Below the pieces are notes generated by a model. That model had not been told where the DNA came from. It ran no database searches and worked only from the letters and a program-made list of their open reading frames with translations. Positions 1-8,546 of a stretch of 11,604 nucleotides of DNA are shown one piece after another. Location: assembly GCA_027596945.1 (NCBI GenBank), contig JADGJH010001161.1, forward strand, positions 1-11,604, read 5' to 3'. Each line of letters starts with the position of its first letter. Positions within the stretch are counted from its first letter, which is position 1. This DNA comes from Physocladia obscura (Eukaryota > Chytridiomycota > Chytridiomycetes > Chytridiales > Chytriomycetaceae). The position numbers and the translations under genes were made by a program.

Positions 1-19
1 CTATTTAAAGGATTATTAC

Positions 20-361
20 CTTTTTTTTCCAAGACCTTCTTGCCAAGAAAAACAATGAATGTCTGAAAGATTACAAACATAATCAAAGTTTAACAAATAG
101 TTAATATTTATTATTTCAGCAATATTTCCAAATGCCACTATGCTTTTACCTTCTTGGAATACCCAATAATTGAAACAGCTGATACAATGGTTTCCTGCAG
201 CTTCAAATCTGCTGAGTTCAATAATGCAACATATCTGTGAAACTGACTGTCATATTGTCTAAAAACGCAAAAAAACACATACAAACTGTATTTCACATTT
301 TGCAGACAATCGATATTGCCTCAATTTGAATTGCTTCAAAACAAAGTAAGCATTCTCTCAT
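20..361 (-). CDS. Putative armadillo/HEAT-repeat protein, partial (internal exons, runs off left edge)
   Basis: Two well-formed exon candidates and one weaker one lie here. Exon 258-150 has 36 open codons between a T-rich TAG acceptor and a GTAAAA donor. Exon 62-20 follows an 87-nt intron (149-63, ending in CTTTCAG) and leads to a GTAATA donor at 19. Phases agree across the junction. The peptide contains RYVALLNSADLKLQETIVSA and then IIGYSKK, a hydrophobic spacing typical of an armadillo helix pair. A third exon, 361-297, would join in frame through a very short 38-nt intron (296-259) and adds EAIQIEAISIVCK, also helix-like. Its 5' end is unclear: it could start at the ATG at 361 or at an acceptor near there. 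I do not recognise the family member. Confidence is moderate for the two left exons and low for the third. Confidence 0.42.
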
Positions 362-399
362 CTTTTGCCAATTTCAAATGCTATTCTTCAAAACAAAGT
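317..399. repeat. Imperfect tandem duplication, unit about 31-34 bp
   Basis: The segments 317-347 and 366-399 are imperfect copies. Both begin TGCC, carry a CAATTT block and end in the identical 14-mer CTTCAAAACAAAGT (334-347 and 386-399). The left copy overlaps the weakest candidate exon of the left-edge gene; the right copy is non-coding. Confidence 0.6.
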
Positions 400-992
400 T
401 AAAACAGCCTTGAAAAATGCTTCGTTCATATTGAAAAAACGCAGCCAATTTAAAATTATTTATAAAAAATAATTTCAGAACATATTCACACCGAAAAAAT
501 AATTTCAGCACAGATACTGAAATGTGTGCCATACAACATGCATTTGAAATACTAATCTGTGCCTTGCAACAAATCTACTTCATAATATTAACCAGATTGG
601 GGTACTGCTATTCTTCATTTGCATTATAGTTCCTTACATTCAACTTCAATGCACACTGTCTTTGTATGTGCGTATTGGCTGGTATTTATCATTATTGTAA
701 TTTTTTACAAATGTGAAATTGGAAAATATATTTGCAGTATTAGATGGCCATTAGCACTCTAAAATTGTTTATAGGCGAAATTGGAATAAAATAAGGGCGA
801 AAATAGGCCAAAACAGACCAAATTTTTTGAATTTTTTTTCAAACGTGTTCATAAATTCAATGCTGGAAGTCAAAATTTTTGGGATAATAAAACAAATTTT
901 ATCTATCATATTTAATACAAGATATAAAAGGTAATTATGGAGTTTTTATGTGGGTTAGTTAAGGAAAGGAAATATTTTCTTTTTTTTCCCTA
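400..992. other. Non-coding AT-rich spacer downstream of the carboxypeptidase gene
   Basis: No convincing open frame is visible on either strand. It holds the 3' flank of the carboxypeptidase gene, with an ATTAAA polyadenylation-like hexamer on the minus strand at 911-916, about 77 nt past the stop. It probably also holds the promoter, or further 5' exons, of the left-edge minus-strand gene. Confidence 0.6.
464..508. repeat. 15-bp perfect direct repeat, period 30
   Basis: AAAAAATAATTTCAG occurs at 464-478 and again at 494-508 with a different 15-nt spacer between. It lies in AT-rich non-coding DNA; no function is apparent. Confidence 0.7.
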
Positions 993-2625
993 TCAATTCA
1001 AAATCCAGTTATTGAGCATTTCCAGTGACGCTGCTGGCTTGTCATATGGCACCATATGGCCAGCATCAAAAATTTTGACCCAAGTCAAATTCCCAAACGT
1101 CCGAAATTTTCCTACAATTTCATCATTCCCCACCAGAAAATCTTGATCTGGTGCAGCCTGAAAACCAGCACTACCATTCCATTCCATTTCAGTTAACCAA
1201 GCTATGTTTCCGATCCAATTACACACAAAGTCTGCATCACCAGCATATATAAGCACTCTTACGCCGGCATCAAGAATTTCTGCAATTGCATCATCATATC
1301 GATGCTCTAAATCACCAGTCCACAAAAATTGAATTGATACATTGTTGCTGCAACCTTTGTAAACTGTGTTTACTCCAATTGCTTGTTGAACCCATTTGCG
1401 ATTCAAATATTCCACTAGATCTGTTTCAATTTCATAGCATAAATCATCTCCAATGCATGGCTTGCGGACGTCATATGGATTGCGCTCAATTTTGGCTGGA
1501 AATTCAAAAACTTGACCGCAATATAGATTGGCTGGAATGCACGATGTTTGAGAAGGATGGCGTTCACATCGTTCAGCGAGAAATTTGCAGATTTGATATT
1601 TTTGCTTATACGCCTTGTATTCAGATATGCTGATGAAGGGCCCATATTTTGAGTCAATAAGAAAGTCAGCAAAATAGTTGTACTGAATTAGAGGGCGAAC
1701 CCAGCCGTTTCCTATATGTTTGTTTTTTTTTTAAAGAAAGGAAAAATTATACCCCCTAATTACCAATTCCAAGAGATTTCAATTCAATGTGAATACGATT
1801 TGGATTTTTTTGAGGTGCATTAGCATTTTCCCGGAATATTTTTCGGCCAATCGCAGGAATGTAATGGCCAGCATACGATTCACCAAACAAACTAAACTAA
1901 ATTAAATTAAATTAAATTAAATAATATAAATAAATAAAAACTCAACTGCACTGGCGCCTTGGAATATTTTGGAATGTTGTAAAACAAGATTTGAAAAAAT
2001 ATATCCACATCAGCAGCCGCAGTTTCCGAATCGCCAACTTCTCCGTCAGGCTTTGCATACGAAAATCCTGTTCCAACTGGCTGATCAAGGAAAAGCAAGT
2101 TTGCTTTGTTGTTCCAGCCATATGGGTTAAAAGAAGTTGAATTTCCACCAGGATCAACACGACATGGTCCAAGTTCCATAAACAAGCCCAAATTCGAAGA
2201 ACAACCGGGGCCGCCCTGCGGTCGAAAGTTTATATCATCTTTGTATATATATTCACGCGAAGTAAAGAGCACATACATTGATCCAAAGTACGAACGGATC
2301 ATTTTCCGGATCGTTCCGGGATTCAAACATTGCAAAGAAGAAATATCCGTGAGGAGTTTCGAAGTATCCAGTGATCTTTTCCACGTTATCATTGCACCAG
2401 TCGACATCCCCCGCGATGCGTTCATGCAAATGCACCGAATGGGTGGCTACTTGTGGAAGAGTGAAGATGTTCTTCTGAAATTAACTTAAGAAACGCAAGA
2501 AACCAAAAGTCTCTTCTCACTGTAAATTCGGGCTTCCCGATTCCTACAATAGGCGCTTGTTTTTGTTGCGACGCAGTGGCAAACGAAACGAAGAAAAGTA
2601 ATGAGAAAAGCATTTTTTCGATCAT
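993..2625 (-). CDS. Serine carboxypeptidase, carboxypeptidase Y type (peptidase family S10), five exons
   Basis: Exons: 2625-2521, 2474-2277, 2215-1952 (or -1947), 1896 (or 1891)-1764 and 1711-993, giving about 472 residues. This secretory/vacuolar enzyme removes C-terminal residues from peptides. A hydrophobic signal peptide covers about residues 1-19. WINGGPGCSS (99-108) forms the oxyanion region, GESYAG holds catalytic Ser196, YAGDADFVCNW holds Asp394 (aligning with yeast CPY Asp338), and DAGHMVPYD holds His452. Glu195 and Cys397 match the yeast CPY active-site Glu145 and Cys341. The four cysteines before NPYDVRKPC match the CPY lid disulfides; the loop carrying the CPY 193-207 pair is absent. 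Only about 45 residues separate the signal peptide from the catalytic domain, against about 90 in yeast CPY. Asn-X-Ser/Thr sites include NSTS, NVSI, NGSA and NLTW. The start is set by the signal peptide; a second ATG lies four codons in. It begins 14 nt after the NOL11 stop. Confidence 0.95.
1891..1935. repeat. Pentanucleotide (A[C/T]TAA)6 repeat and AAAT-rich tract inside a carboxypeptidase intron
   Basis: On the plus strand 1891-1920 is two ACTAA units followed by four ATTAA units, then an AAAT-rich stretch to about 1935. Read on the coding (minus) strand, the two variant units become TTAGT and supply both possible AG acceptors of carboxypeptidase intron 3. The repeat makes up most of the 55-nt intron. 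Confidence 0.85.
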
Positions 2626-2639
2626 TTGTTAATATTTGT

Positions 2640-5600
2640 TCAGATGCTCATTAACTCCACAGCATAGCCACCAACACCATCATTGACCTGTGAGACCATT
2701 CGCTTCCATCGTTGCCGTAATTCTAATCCTGAAGATTCCGGCTTTTTCTCCTTCTTTGCCTCTGTTTCAATTTGTTTTTTGCCTCCTGCTGGCAACTCAA
2801 ACACTGCTAAACAACCGTTCAATCTTCGCTCCAACACTGAGAACATTTTTAAGTCCAATTCTACGCATTCCTTGAGTCTGAGCAATAAATTTTGAAGAGA
2901 CGGAGTGAGCAATATCATCGTCAAATGCATGTCAACAATCAAGTTGACAACATCGATAACCTATACAAAAGCAATTTAGTCGTCAATTCAAAAAAAAAAA
3001 GAAAAACTGTGGAAAAAAAATGAAAAGAAGAAAAAAGAAGAAAAAAGAAAAAAAAAAGAACTAAATCAAAATAGCAAAAAACCTGAGAAACAACATCAGA
3101 AAACTCATTCATTGTGCCTGGTGTTTCCCAAAGCCACCACAATTGTCGCCGAAGATCTTTCATATTTGCAATAGCTTCCAAGTCATCAGCCTCAATCGTT
3201 TCAAAAAAGGTCCCAACCTCTCTTTTTACCACACCGACAGCACCATTTGCATCTGCAGCTTGGTCAGCCGCCACTTTTCGGGCCTCCAGCATAGCTTTCC
3301 GATTTAAAAGCTCGTTATCTCTTCTCAGATCAATCTCTAACAAATTAACAGCCCATTCAACAACAACCGCAACCTCGTCGACAGTCAAATGTTTGACAGC
3401 TTGTCCAAATGCAAAATCATTTTGTTGCGGAATCGAGAATACGCACTCAAAAAACCATTTCCGTCCATCTAGTTTATGCTTGGTGCTGGAGTTACTACGA
3501 TCATTAAATGATGAAGTGTCCATAAACCGTCTATATGTGTCCTTTTTTTTGTTTTTCATAATATTACCGACATAGTTGTCAATTGTTGCCCGCCTTATGC
3601 CACCAGTGAGGTCTCCCTCAACACAGCATACATATTTTACAACTTGAATAATATCGTATTCATTTAATCCAACAAGTTTCTTGAGAGCCTGGCATAAAGT
3701 TGGCAAGTCGTCTTTGGCAAGGCAGCATTCAATAATGCTAACGGATCGGTCAGGTGTGTCATCACTGCCTGGCATCAGAAAACATGCTGGAACTCGGCCT
3801 GAACTAATCAAGTACTGGATTGTCTTGACAGGATAGAATGATTTCACGTTGCTAAAGCAACGTGAGAGAAGCTTGATCATCGCTGGTTGGGAGATTTCAA
3901 TTATTGGAAGTGTTATCCAGTTCAAAGTCACCAAACTTTCAACACCATTCAACTGCTGGAAAGAGTGAGTGGCTTTTTTGGGTGATGTGAGTTTTGTTTT
4001 CTCAAAAATCCAGCGAACAAGCTCAAGATTGGTTTCATCCACTGACAGATTTGACGACGTTAATTTTGAAACATATGACGCATCAAGTTCGTCCAATTTA
4101 GTTAATCCGGTAACCCATGATTTAAGCAATTTAACGTTCGTTGGTGGAGAAATTTGGGCGACTGTAGCGAGCCCAGGAAGTGAAAGATGATTTTGGGAAT
4201 TCGATTGCAGGTTAAATAACATGGAATTAGATAATTTTCCGAAAGCAGCCATAAGAGACACGGCGGGACAGTAGAAAGGAACAAGTGAAATTGATGAACT
4301 GAAAGCAACAGAGTTTTTCGACGGCTTCGAATTCAAGTTTGACGTTGTGATACAAATGACTGACCCAGCCACTAATGAAATCGCAGATTCAATCTATCAG
4401 GACATTTACGAATTCAATAATTAAAATATAAATAGCATCTATTATTTTTAAAAGGCATACATGGAAAGTACGGCCAAAGTATGGCTCCTTCAGAACAATA
4501 TTTGTTGGATCTGTTAATTCATTTGTGTTAGAAATGTCTCCGTTCAGATTGTGTTTGATTTGCATAGTGCCATATCTGGTATCCCATATCGACAGTAAGT
4601 TTTGAGCTTCAATTTTTTGTTTAAGAAAATTCAGTGAAAAATAACTTCCAAAAACACATCACAAATCTCACCATTTCCATTTTTCTCAGAAACGCCAACA
4701 ATGGCCAAGTACGATTTTCCAATAAATTGCATTGCGAATGGTAATTGAACAAAATTCTGATTTGAATTTGTGAAACATGAAAGATGCAGTGGAGCCAGCC
4801 GGATTACAGTTTCAAACGATTTAGACTTGATATTGAATGAATATACTTCAGAAGACGAAACTATAAAAATAAAAAATGTACAAAATATAAAAAATGAACA
4901 AATCAAAAACAAAAAATTAAAATTAAAATAATAATACAAATGAATAATAAAAAAGCAAGGAAGGGTTAGCCTTACGAGCAATAAACAGCTTTTGCTCTTC
5001 CCCAAAACAGAAATAAATCGGTGTCGAATTAGATTCGGGAAATTTAAGAGGATTTTCATGGACTAATATGGAATTAACATCTTCCTTTTTTTTGACATCG
5101 AACTTTGTTTCAATACGAACAGTTCTGATAACATATGTTGACGCCCCTTCTTTCGAACTTATTTTAATTACGTTGGCACTTTCAGTGACGTAATTTTCAT
5201 TTCCATCAAAGATTGATCTCGTTTGTGTCCAAATAACAGAGTTCGAAGAACCTTTGGCTTTATGAGTTGCAAGAGAAAAAGAAAGATCGAATTTCATCAA
5301 TGCTATTGCAGTATTTTTATGAAAAACAATTAAGCCTTTCGATCCATGAGGCGAAATATGTTGAATAATGTGATCCATCTGGTTTTTGAGTTAGTATGAT
5401 TCCAAAAAGACGCGAAGAAATTCCAATACCGTTTTTGTCCAATCAGGCTTTCCAGGCCCACCAGCAAGGCCTTTTCCATCGATTTGGGCCTTCTTCGCGT
5501 TCTTTCCAAGAGCCCACACCCACAAAGTCTTTCCTTCAAGTTTTTTTGAGATTTCTTGGGAGCTTTGAATAGCGGCATACACAAAACCGTTTGAAGATTC

Positions 5601-6046
5601 AGATTGCGATTGGGATTGCGACGACAAAGTATCAGAGTTTTCAGGGTCGGTAAGATTGGGTGGGATCGAAGTGGACGAAGGTAACTGATTGATAAGAATC
5701 GGGGGGCAAACGAAAATTGCGGAACGCGGGATGGAGAACGAATGTAGACAATGGTTGGAGGCCATCTGGGAAGCAACGTAAAGAAAGAATTGGTCATTGG
5801 ACGACAAATCGCGTTATTGACTGAACAGTTGATTCGCATTGGATTCGTACTGTGACTTACGCTGTAAATAGATACGCTTGTGGTCTGCACTCCGAGTACC
5901 AGGGAATCGCCGGAGACCGTTGCTGCCCCCAGAAACGGCAATGGGGTTCTCGTTCCCGAATCCGTTGTTGTGACAGCGCTAATACCGCCAGCTGTCACCA
6001 CAGTGGCGGTCTGGATTCGCGGTCCACTTCTGTTTTCGCTCATCAT
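2640..6046 (-). CDS. NOL11: NOL11/UTP8-type small-subunit processome protein, seven exons
   Basis: Exons: 6046-5861, 5765-5430, 5378-4976, 4860-4672, 4606-4461, 4393-3083 and 2960-2640, giving about 963 residues, longer than the roughly 720 of human NOL11. All junction phases agree. NOL11 belongs to the nucleolar t-UTP subcomplex that supports rDNA transcription and 18S rRNA processing. The N-terminal part (about 1-470) reads as the beta-propeller: SIYSMASNHCLHSFSI then VCPPIL matches the early NOL11 strands, KTLWVWALG a later blade, and NLLSIWDTRYGT plus FYCPAVSLMAAFGKL the last blades. The helical C-terminus matches well: VIDVVNLIVDMHLTMILLTP and the closing QVNDGVGGYAVELMSI align with the end of human NOL11. 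Exon 2 has a Ser/Gln-rich insert. Intron 2 (5429-5379) contains TACTAAC. Start: paired ATGs at 6046 and 6043. Confidence 0.88.
2961..3082 (-). other. Last intron of the NOL11-type gene, strongly T-rich
   Basis: This 122-nt intron has an atypical GTTTTT donor after a CAG codon and a TTGTATAG acceptor. On the coding strand it is almost entirely pyrimidine runs (T10 to T12 blocks with scattered C). Its removal joins WETPGTMNEFSDVVSQ to VIDVVNLIVDM, which keeps the NOL11 C-terminal alignment intact; the intron itself ends in an in-frame stop if read through. It lies about 340 nt upstream of the carboxypeptidase start. Confidence 0.75.
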
Positions 6047-6123
6047 TCAACAGTGAGAAAAAAAAAACTAAAGAATTGAAAATTCACTTGACTGAAAAAA
6101 AAAGAAAAAAAAATCTCTCCAAT
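6047..6123 (-). promoter_or_regulatory. 77-nt spacer between TRM13 and NOL11 with splice-acceptor-like pyrimidine tracts
   Basis: On the minus strand the spacer contains a T9CT9 tract ending in CAG (AG at 6093-6092), then a second T-rich stretch ending TTTAG, then another T10 tract before the NOL11 ATG. It must serve as TRM13 3' end and NOL11 5' leader. The CAG looks like a strong 3' splice site with no coding exon upstream in the same gene. It could be a 5'-leader intron acceptor, a trans-splice site, or a chance T-run; I cannot tell which. Confidence 0.35.
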
Positions 6124-7332
6124 TTACTCTACGCCTTCAAGAACCAGATTCTCAGGAGTCACTTCTTGATCTACATATTTCCGAACACGAGAAATTTGCA
6201 TGTTCAGCTTCTTTCGCAAAAACTCTACGCGAGCAGCATTTAAAATGCTTTTCGACATGCGGCCGAGCTCTCGGCGGATTTTCAAATTCAAACCAGTAAA
6301 GTGATTCATTCCGGTTCGAAAATCTTGGAATTCTTCAAAGCTATCACAGCTTTTTGTTGCCCCCCATGCAGACATATTGCAAAGATAGGAAAATTCTTGT
6401 TGTGAAAATCCAAGTGTTTTTGTTATGAAATCTGTGTTACAGAAGGTCTCAAAAGTGCATATATGATGGCAGCAAAGAGCAATTAAAAGAGAATGTATAG
6501 GTTTTGAATTTGGCGACTGAATATACTTGAATAAGCACCGCAAGGTCAAATCTGTTGCAGACCCACATAGATGCTTCGAAATGCAGACAATTCCTGTGAA
6601 ATCTTCCTTTTTTAAAGGTTCGCAGCCACTCAAAACCAAATCTTTAATGTCAATCCTCAATTTCTCAAAACGCCCACGTTCATTCTTCACTTTCCATCGA
6701 CTTGCCCCTCTATCAATCAGCACAAATTGAGGTCGGCTGTTATCCATTATAATAATTTCTTCGTTCACTTTCTGGCTGAGCTCTGCAGTTCCACAGCCAA
6801 ACTCCAGATAACAAAATTTGCTTGATAAACTGTTTAATGTAGAGCTCTTCAAGCGATCAACGAGTGCGTTTACTTGTGTGTGATTTTTTGAAGCTTCCGG
6901 TTCCGGTTCTTTCCTTTTTTTTTCACTCGAATCGAATATTTCAGCTATCCCATCTTCCAAGGAAATGGCCATCTTGTAAGCTTTTTTGACTTTCGCAAAG
7001 AATTGCGTCCTCTGAAGATCAGAAAGATCTCGCAAATGGCCTTCAGTAGTTTGCGTAACCACCGAGCCAACATTCGCATCCAGTTTAAAAAAGTCAGGCA
7101 TATATTCAGGAGGCTTAGCATTGCACTTCCGGGTGTGTTTATCGAGCATCTTTGCTGCAATCGGGGTGTGGCAAAGAGGACAGATTTCGCGGGTTTTTTC
7201 GTTTTCCGAAGAGTGATTGATGCAGAATGGCTCAATCGATGATTTCGCAATTCGGTACGGGCAATATCTATTCTTGGTAGTGTTCAAAAAAGTACACTGA
7301 CCGTCCGAGGGGGGTGCAGGGAGAGGTTGCAT
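6124..7332 (-). CDS. TRM13: tRNA 2'-O-methyltransferase TRM13, intronless
   Basis: A single 402-residue frame. Trm13 methylates the ribose of nucleotide 4 in the acceptor stem of certain tRNAs, using S-adenosylmethionine. The N-terminus has the family's CCCH finger (C13, C24, C37, H40). A second finger follows at 51-70, CPLCHTPIAAKMLDKHTRKC, where most homologues have a CHHC finger. PPEYMPDFF (74-82) matches the usual linker after it. The methyltransferase part shows YLEFGCGTAELS (175-186, the AdoMet loop), FVLIDRGASRWK (203-214), KLRIDIKDL (224-232), the signature ISKHLCGSATDL (251-262), and LIALCCHHIC (283-292). The tail LGRMSKSILNAARVEFLRKK is also family-typical. Length agrees with fungal and animal homologues. 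It starts 35 nt after the upstream ankyrin gene ends and ends 77 nt before NOL11. Confidence 0.95.
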   Translation of the reverse strand: MQPLPAPPSDGQCTFLNTTKNRYCPYRIAKSSIEPFCINHSSENEKTREICPLCHTPIAAKMLDKHTRKCNAKPPEYMPDFFKLDANVGSVVTQTTEGHLRDLSDLQRTQFFAKVKKAYKMAISLEDGIAEIFDSSEKKRKEPEPEASKNHTQVNALVDRLKSSTLNSLSSKFCYLEFGCGTAELSQKVNEEIIIMDNSRPQFVLIDRGASRWKVKNERGRFEKLRIDIKDLVLSGCEPLKKEDFTGIVCISKHLCGSATDLTLRCLFKYIQSPNSKPIHSLLIALCCHHICTFETFCNTDFITKTLGFSQQEFSYLCNMSAWGATKSCDSFEEFQDFRTGMNHFTGLNLKIRRELGRMSKSILNAARVEFLRKKLNMQISRVRKYVDQEVTPENLVLEGVE

Positions 7333-7350
7333 AATTATGGTAAATTAATT

Positions 7351-7356
7351 TTTATT
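7351..7356 (-). terminator. Candidate polyadenylation signal AATAAA of the ankyrin-repeat gene
   Basis: AATAAA on the minus strand lies 11 nt past the ankyrin gene's TAA and only 18 nt before the TRM13 ATG. Cleavage 10-30 nt downstream, as is usual, would fall at or inside the TRM13 start. Confidence 0.5.
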
Positions 7357-7367
7357 TGCAAATATTT

Positions 7368-8138
7368 TTAGCAAAGCTGTCGTCGGCGATGTCTCATCCA
7401 TTTGATGCATGTACCACTTCTAGTAAATCTATCCAAATACTCCATTAAGACGCTGAGAACATGATCCATTTCCATATCATTTGCCAAGCAAATTCCATGA
7501 GTCACAACCAATGATACCTGATTTCGCTTTTCTCTCCAATTTGCAGCACCTCTCCTCCTTTTTCCCATTCCACTCCTCCGATTCCCTACACCAACAATCT
7601 GTCGGCCAAGTTTTCGCACAAGTTTCTCAAACTCAACTCTCCAATTCACGAACTCGCGTGCAGATTTGAAAGTTCCAAACGCAAACGTCGATAAATATAC
7701 ATTTACTACTTGTGAATAGCCGAATTTGCACGCGTAAAGAAACCCACTGTAAGAATCGCTTGATGAATGCACCAGACCGGTGTGTAGTAGAAGTGACACA
7801 ATACTTGCATGACCATTATATGCTGCAGTTGTTAGAGCTGCAGGCAAGATTTTTGGCACTGCAGATGAAATATCCAGAAAAGGGTTGTGATGAAAAATGG
7901 CTCGAAAAGAATCAACGTTTCCGTGTTGCGCGCACGGAAGTAGTGCGAACAAATAACTAGAATTTATTTGTCGATGGTTGGTGGTTTGGCTCTGCCGATC
8001 TTGAAATTGAGCCAAAGTGAATAAGAGCTCGCGTAAACATCCATAGTCATTATTGTTACAAGTCCAAATGAGAACAACTGCCAACGACTCCAACATTACC
8101 TCTGAAGCCATTGTTTTCAGTTCTGCTCTTCTCTTCAT
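7368..8138 (-). CDS. Ankyrin-repeat protein with a basic C-terminal segment
   Basis: One open frame of 256 residues without introns. Residues about 65-160 contain ankyrin-like helix pairs: LLPCAQHGNVDSFRAIF (67-82), AALTTAAYNGHASIVSLLL (100-118) and SGFLYACKFGYSQVVNVYL (131-149). A degenerate unit probably precedes them at 27-45. Such repeats mediate protein binding, so no partner or activity can be inferred. The stretch 186-206 is rich in Arg/Lys (NRRSGMGKRRRG) and could be a nuclear localisation signal. Residues 208-256 contain no obvious repeat and end in RRRQLC. The start is either the first ATG (8138) or the tenth codon (8111, MASEV), which has a cleaner context. It lies upstream of TRM13 on the same strand, separated by 35 nt. 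Many chytrids have large families of such proteins; membership here is a guess. Confidence 0.75.
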   Translation of the reverse strand: MKRRAELKTMASEVMLESLAVVLIWTCNNNDYGCLRELLFTLAQFQDRQSQTTNHRQINSSYLFALLPCAQHGNVDSFRAIFHHNPFLDISSAVPKILPAALTTAAYNGHASIVSLLLHTGLVHSSSDSYSGFLYACKFGYSQVVNVYLSTFAFGTFKSAREFVNWRVEFEKLVRKLGRQIVGVGNRRSGMGKRRRGAANWREKRNQVSLVVTHGICLANDMEMDHVLSVLMEYLDRFTRSGTCIKWMRHRRRQLC

Positions 8139-8536
8139 TTCTCCATTCCTTTTTTTTTCTTTTGTCTCTCTTTAAAGGTGATTTCCTGACGATGATTTTC
8201 GATGCGACTTGTTTCAGCTTTCACGTTACTTATTATTATTATTATTTTTAATAAAATTTTCCATCTCAAAATTCAACCGCCCACCTGCCATCCACACCTT
8301 ACGGTGAGAATCAAATCAAAAAATGTTCGTAAAAGAGCTCATGCTTGCATCAGCCATGTTTGCGTTCCAGTACTCAAAAAAGCATTTATTTTTGCTGTTT
8401 TACTGTTTATTAACTGACTCTAGCCATTATCTTTAGATACATTATGGTTAGCCTCAAGTAAATCCCTCTGTTTCACATTTTCAATTGGATTTTTTTATTT
8501 TAATGAAGTTAACAAATGTGTCCCCTCTGCGAGTTT

Positions 8537-8546
8537 GGGGGGGGGG
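8537..8546. repeat. G10 homopolymer in AT-rich spacer
   Basis: A run of ten G residues, unlike the A/T runs that fill the other non-coding DNA here. It could be a slippage-prone site or an assembly uncertainty. Confidence 0.8.

Noticed and set aside
1286..1633. 115-codon plus-strand frame
   Set aside because: It mirrors the last carboxypeptidase exon, whose minus-strand translation aligns with yeast CPY throughout.
2106..2489. 127-codon plus-strand frame
   Set aside because: It is antisense to the carboxypeptidase exons, which carry unmistakable S10 motifs; the frame crosses two of its introns and matches nothing known.
3114..3575. 153-codon plus-strand Ser/Ala-rich frame
   Set aside because: It is antisense to NOL11 exon 6; its composition reflects the complementary codons.
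8202..8417. 71-codon plus-strand frame in the spacer
   Set aside because: It starts in an ATT repeat that yields poly-Ile, has no recognisable motif, and has no context supporting a gene.
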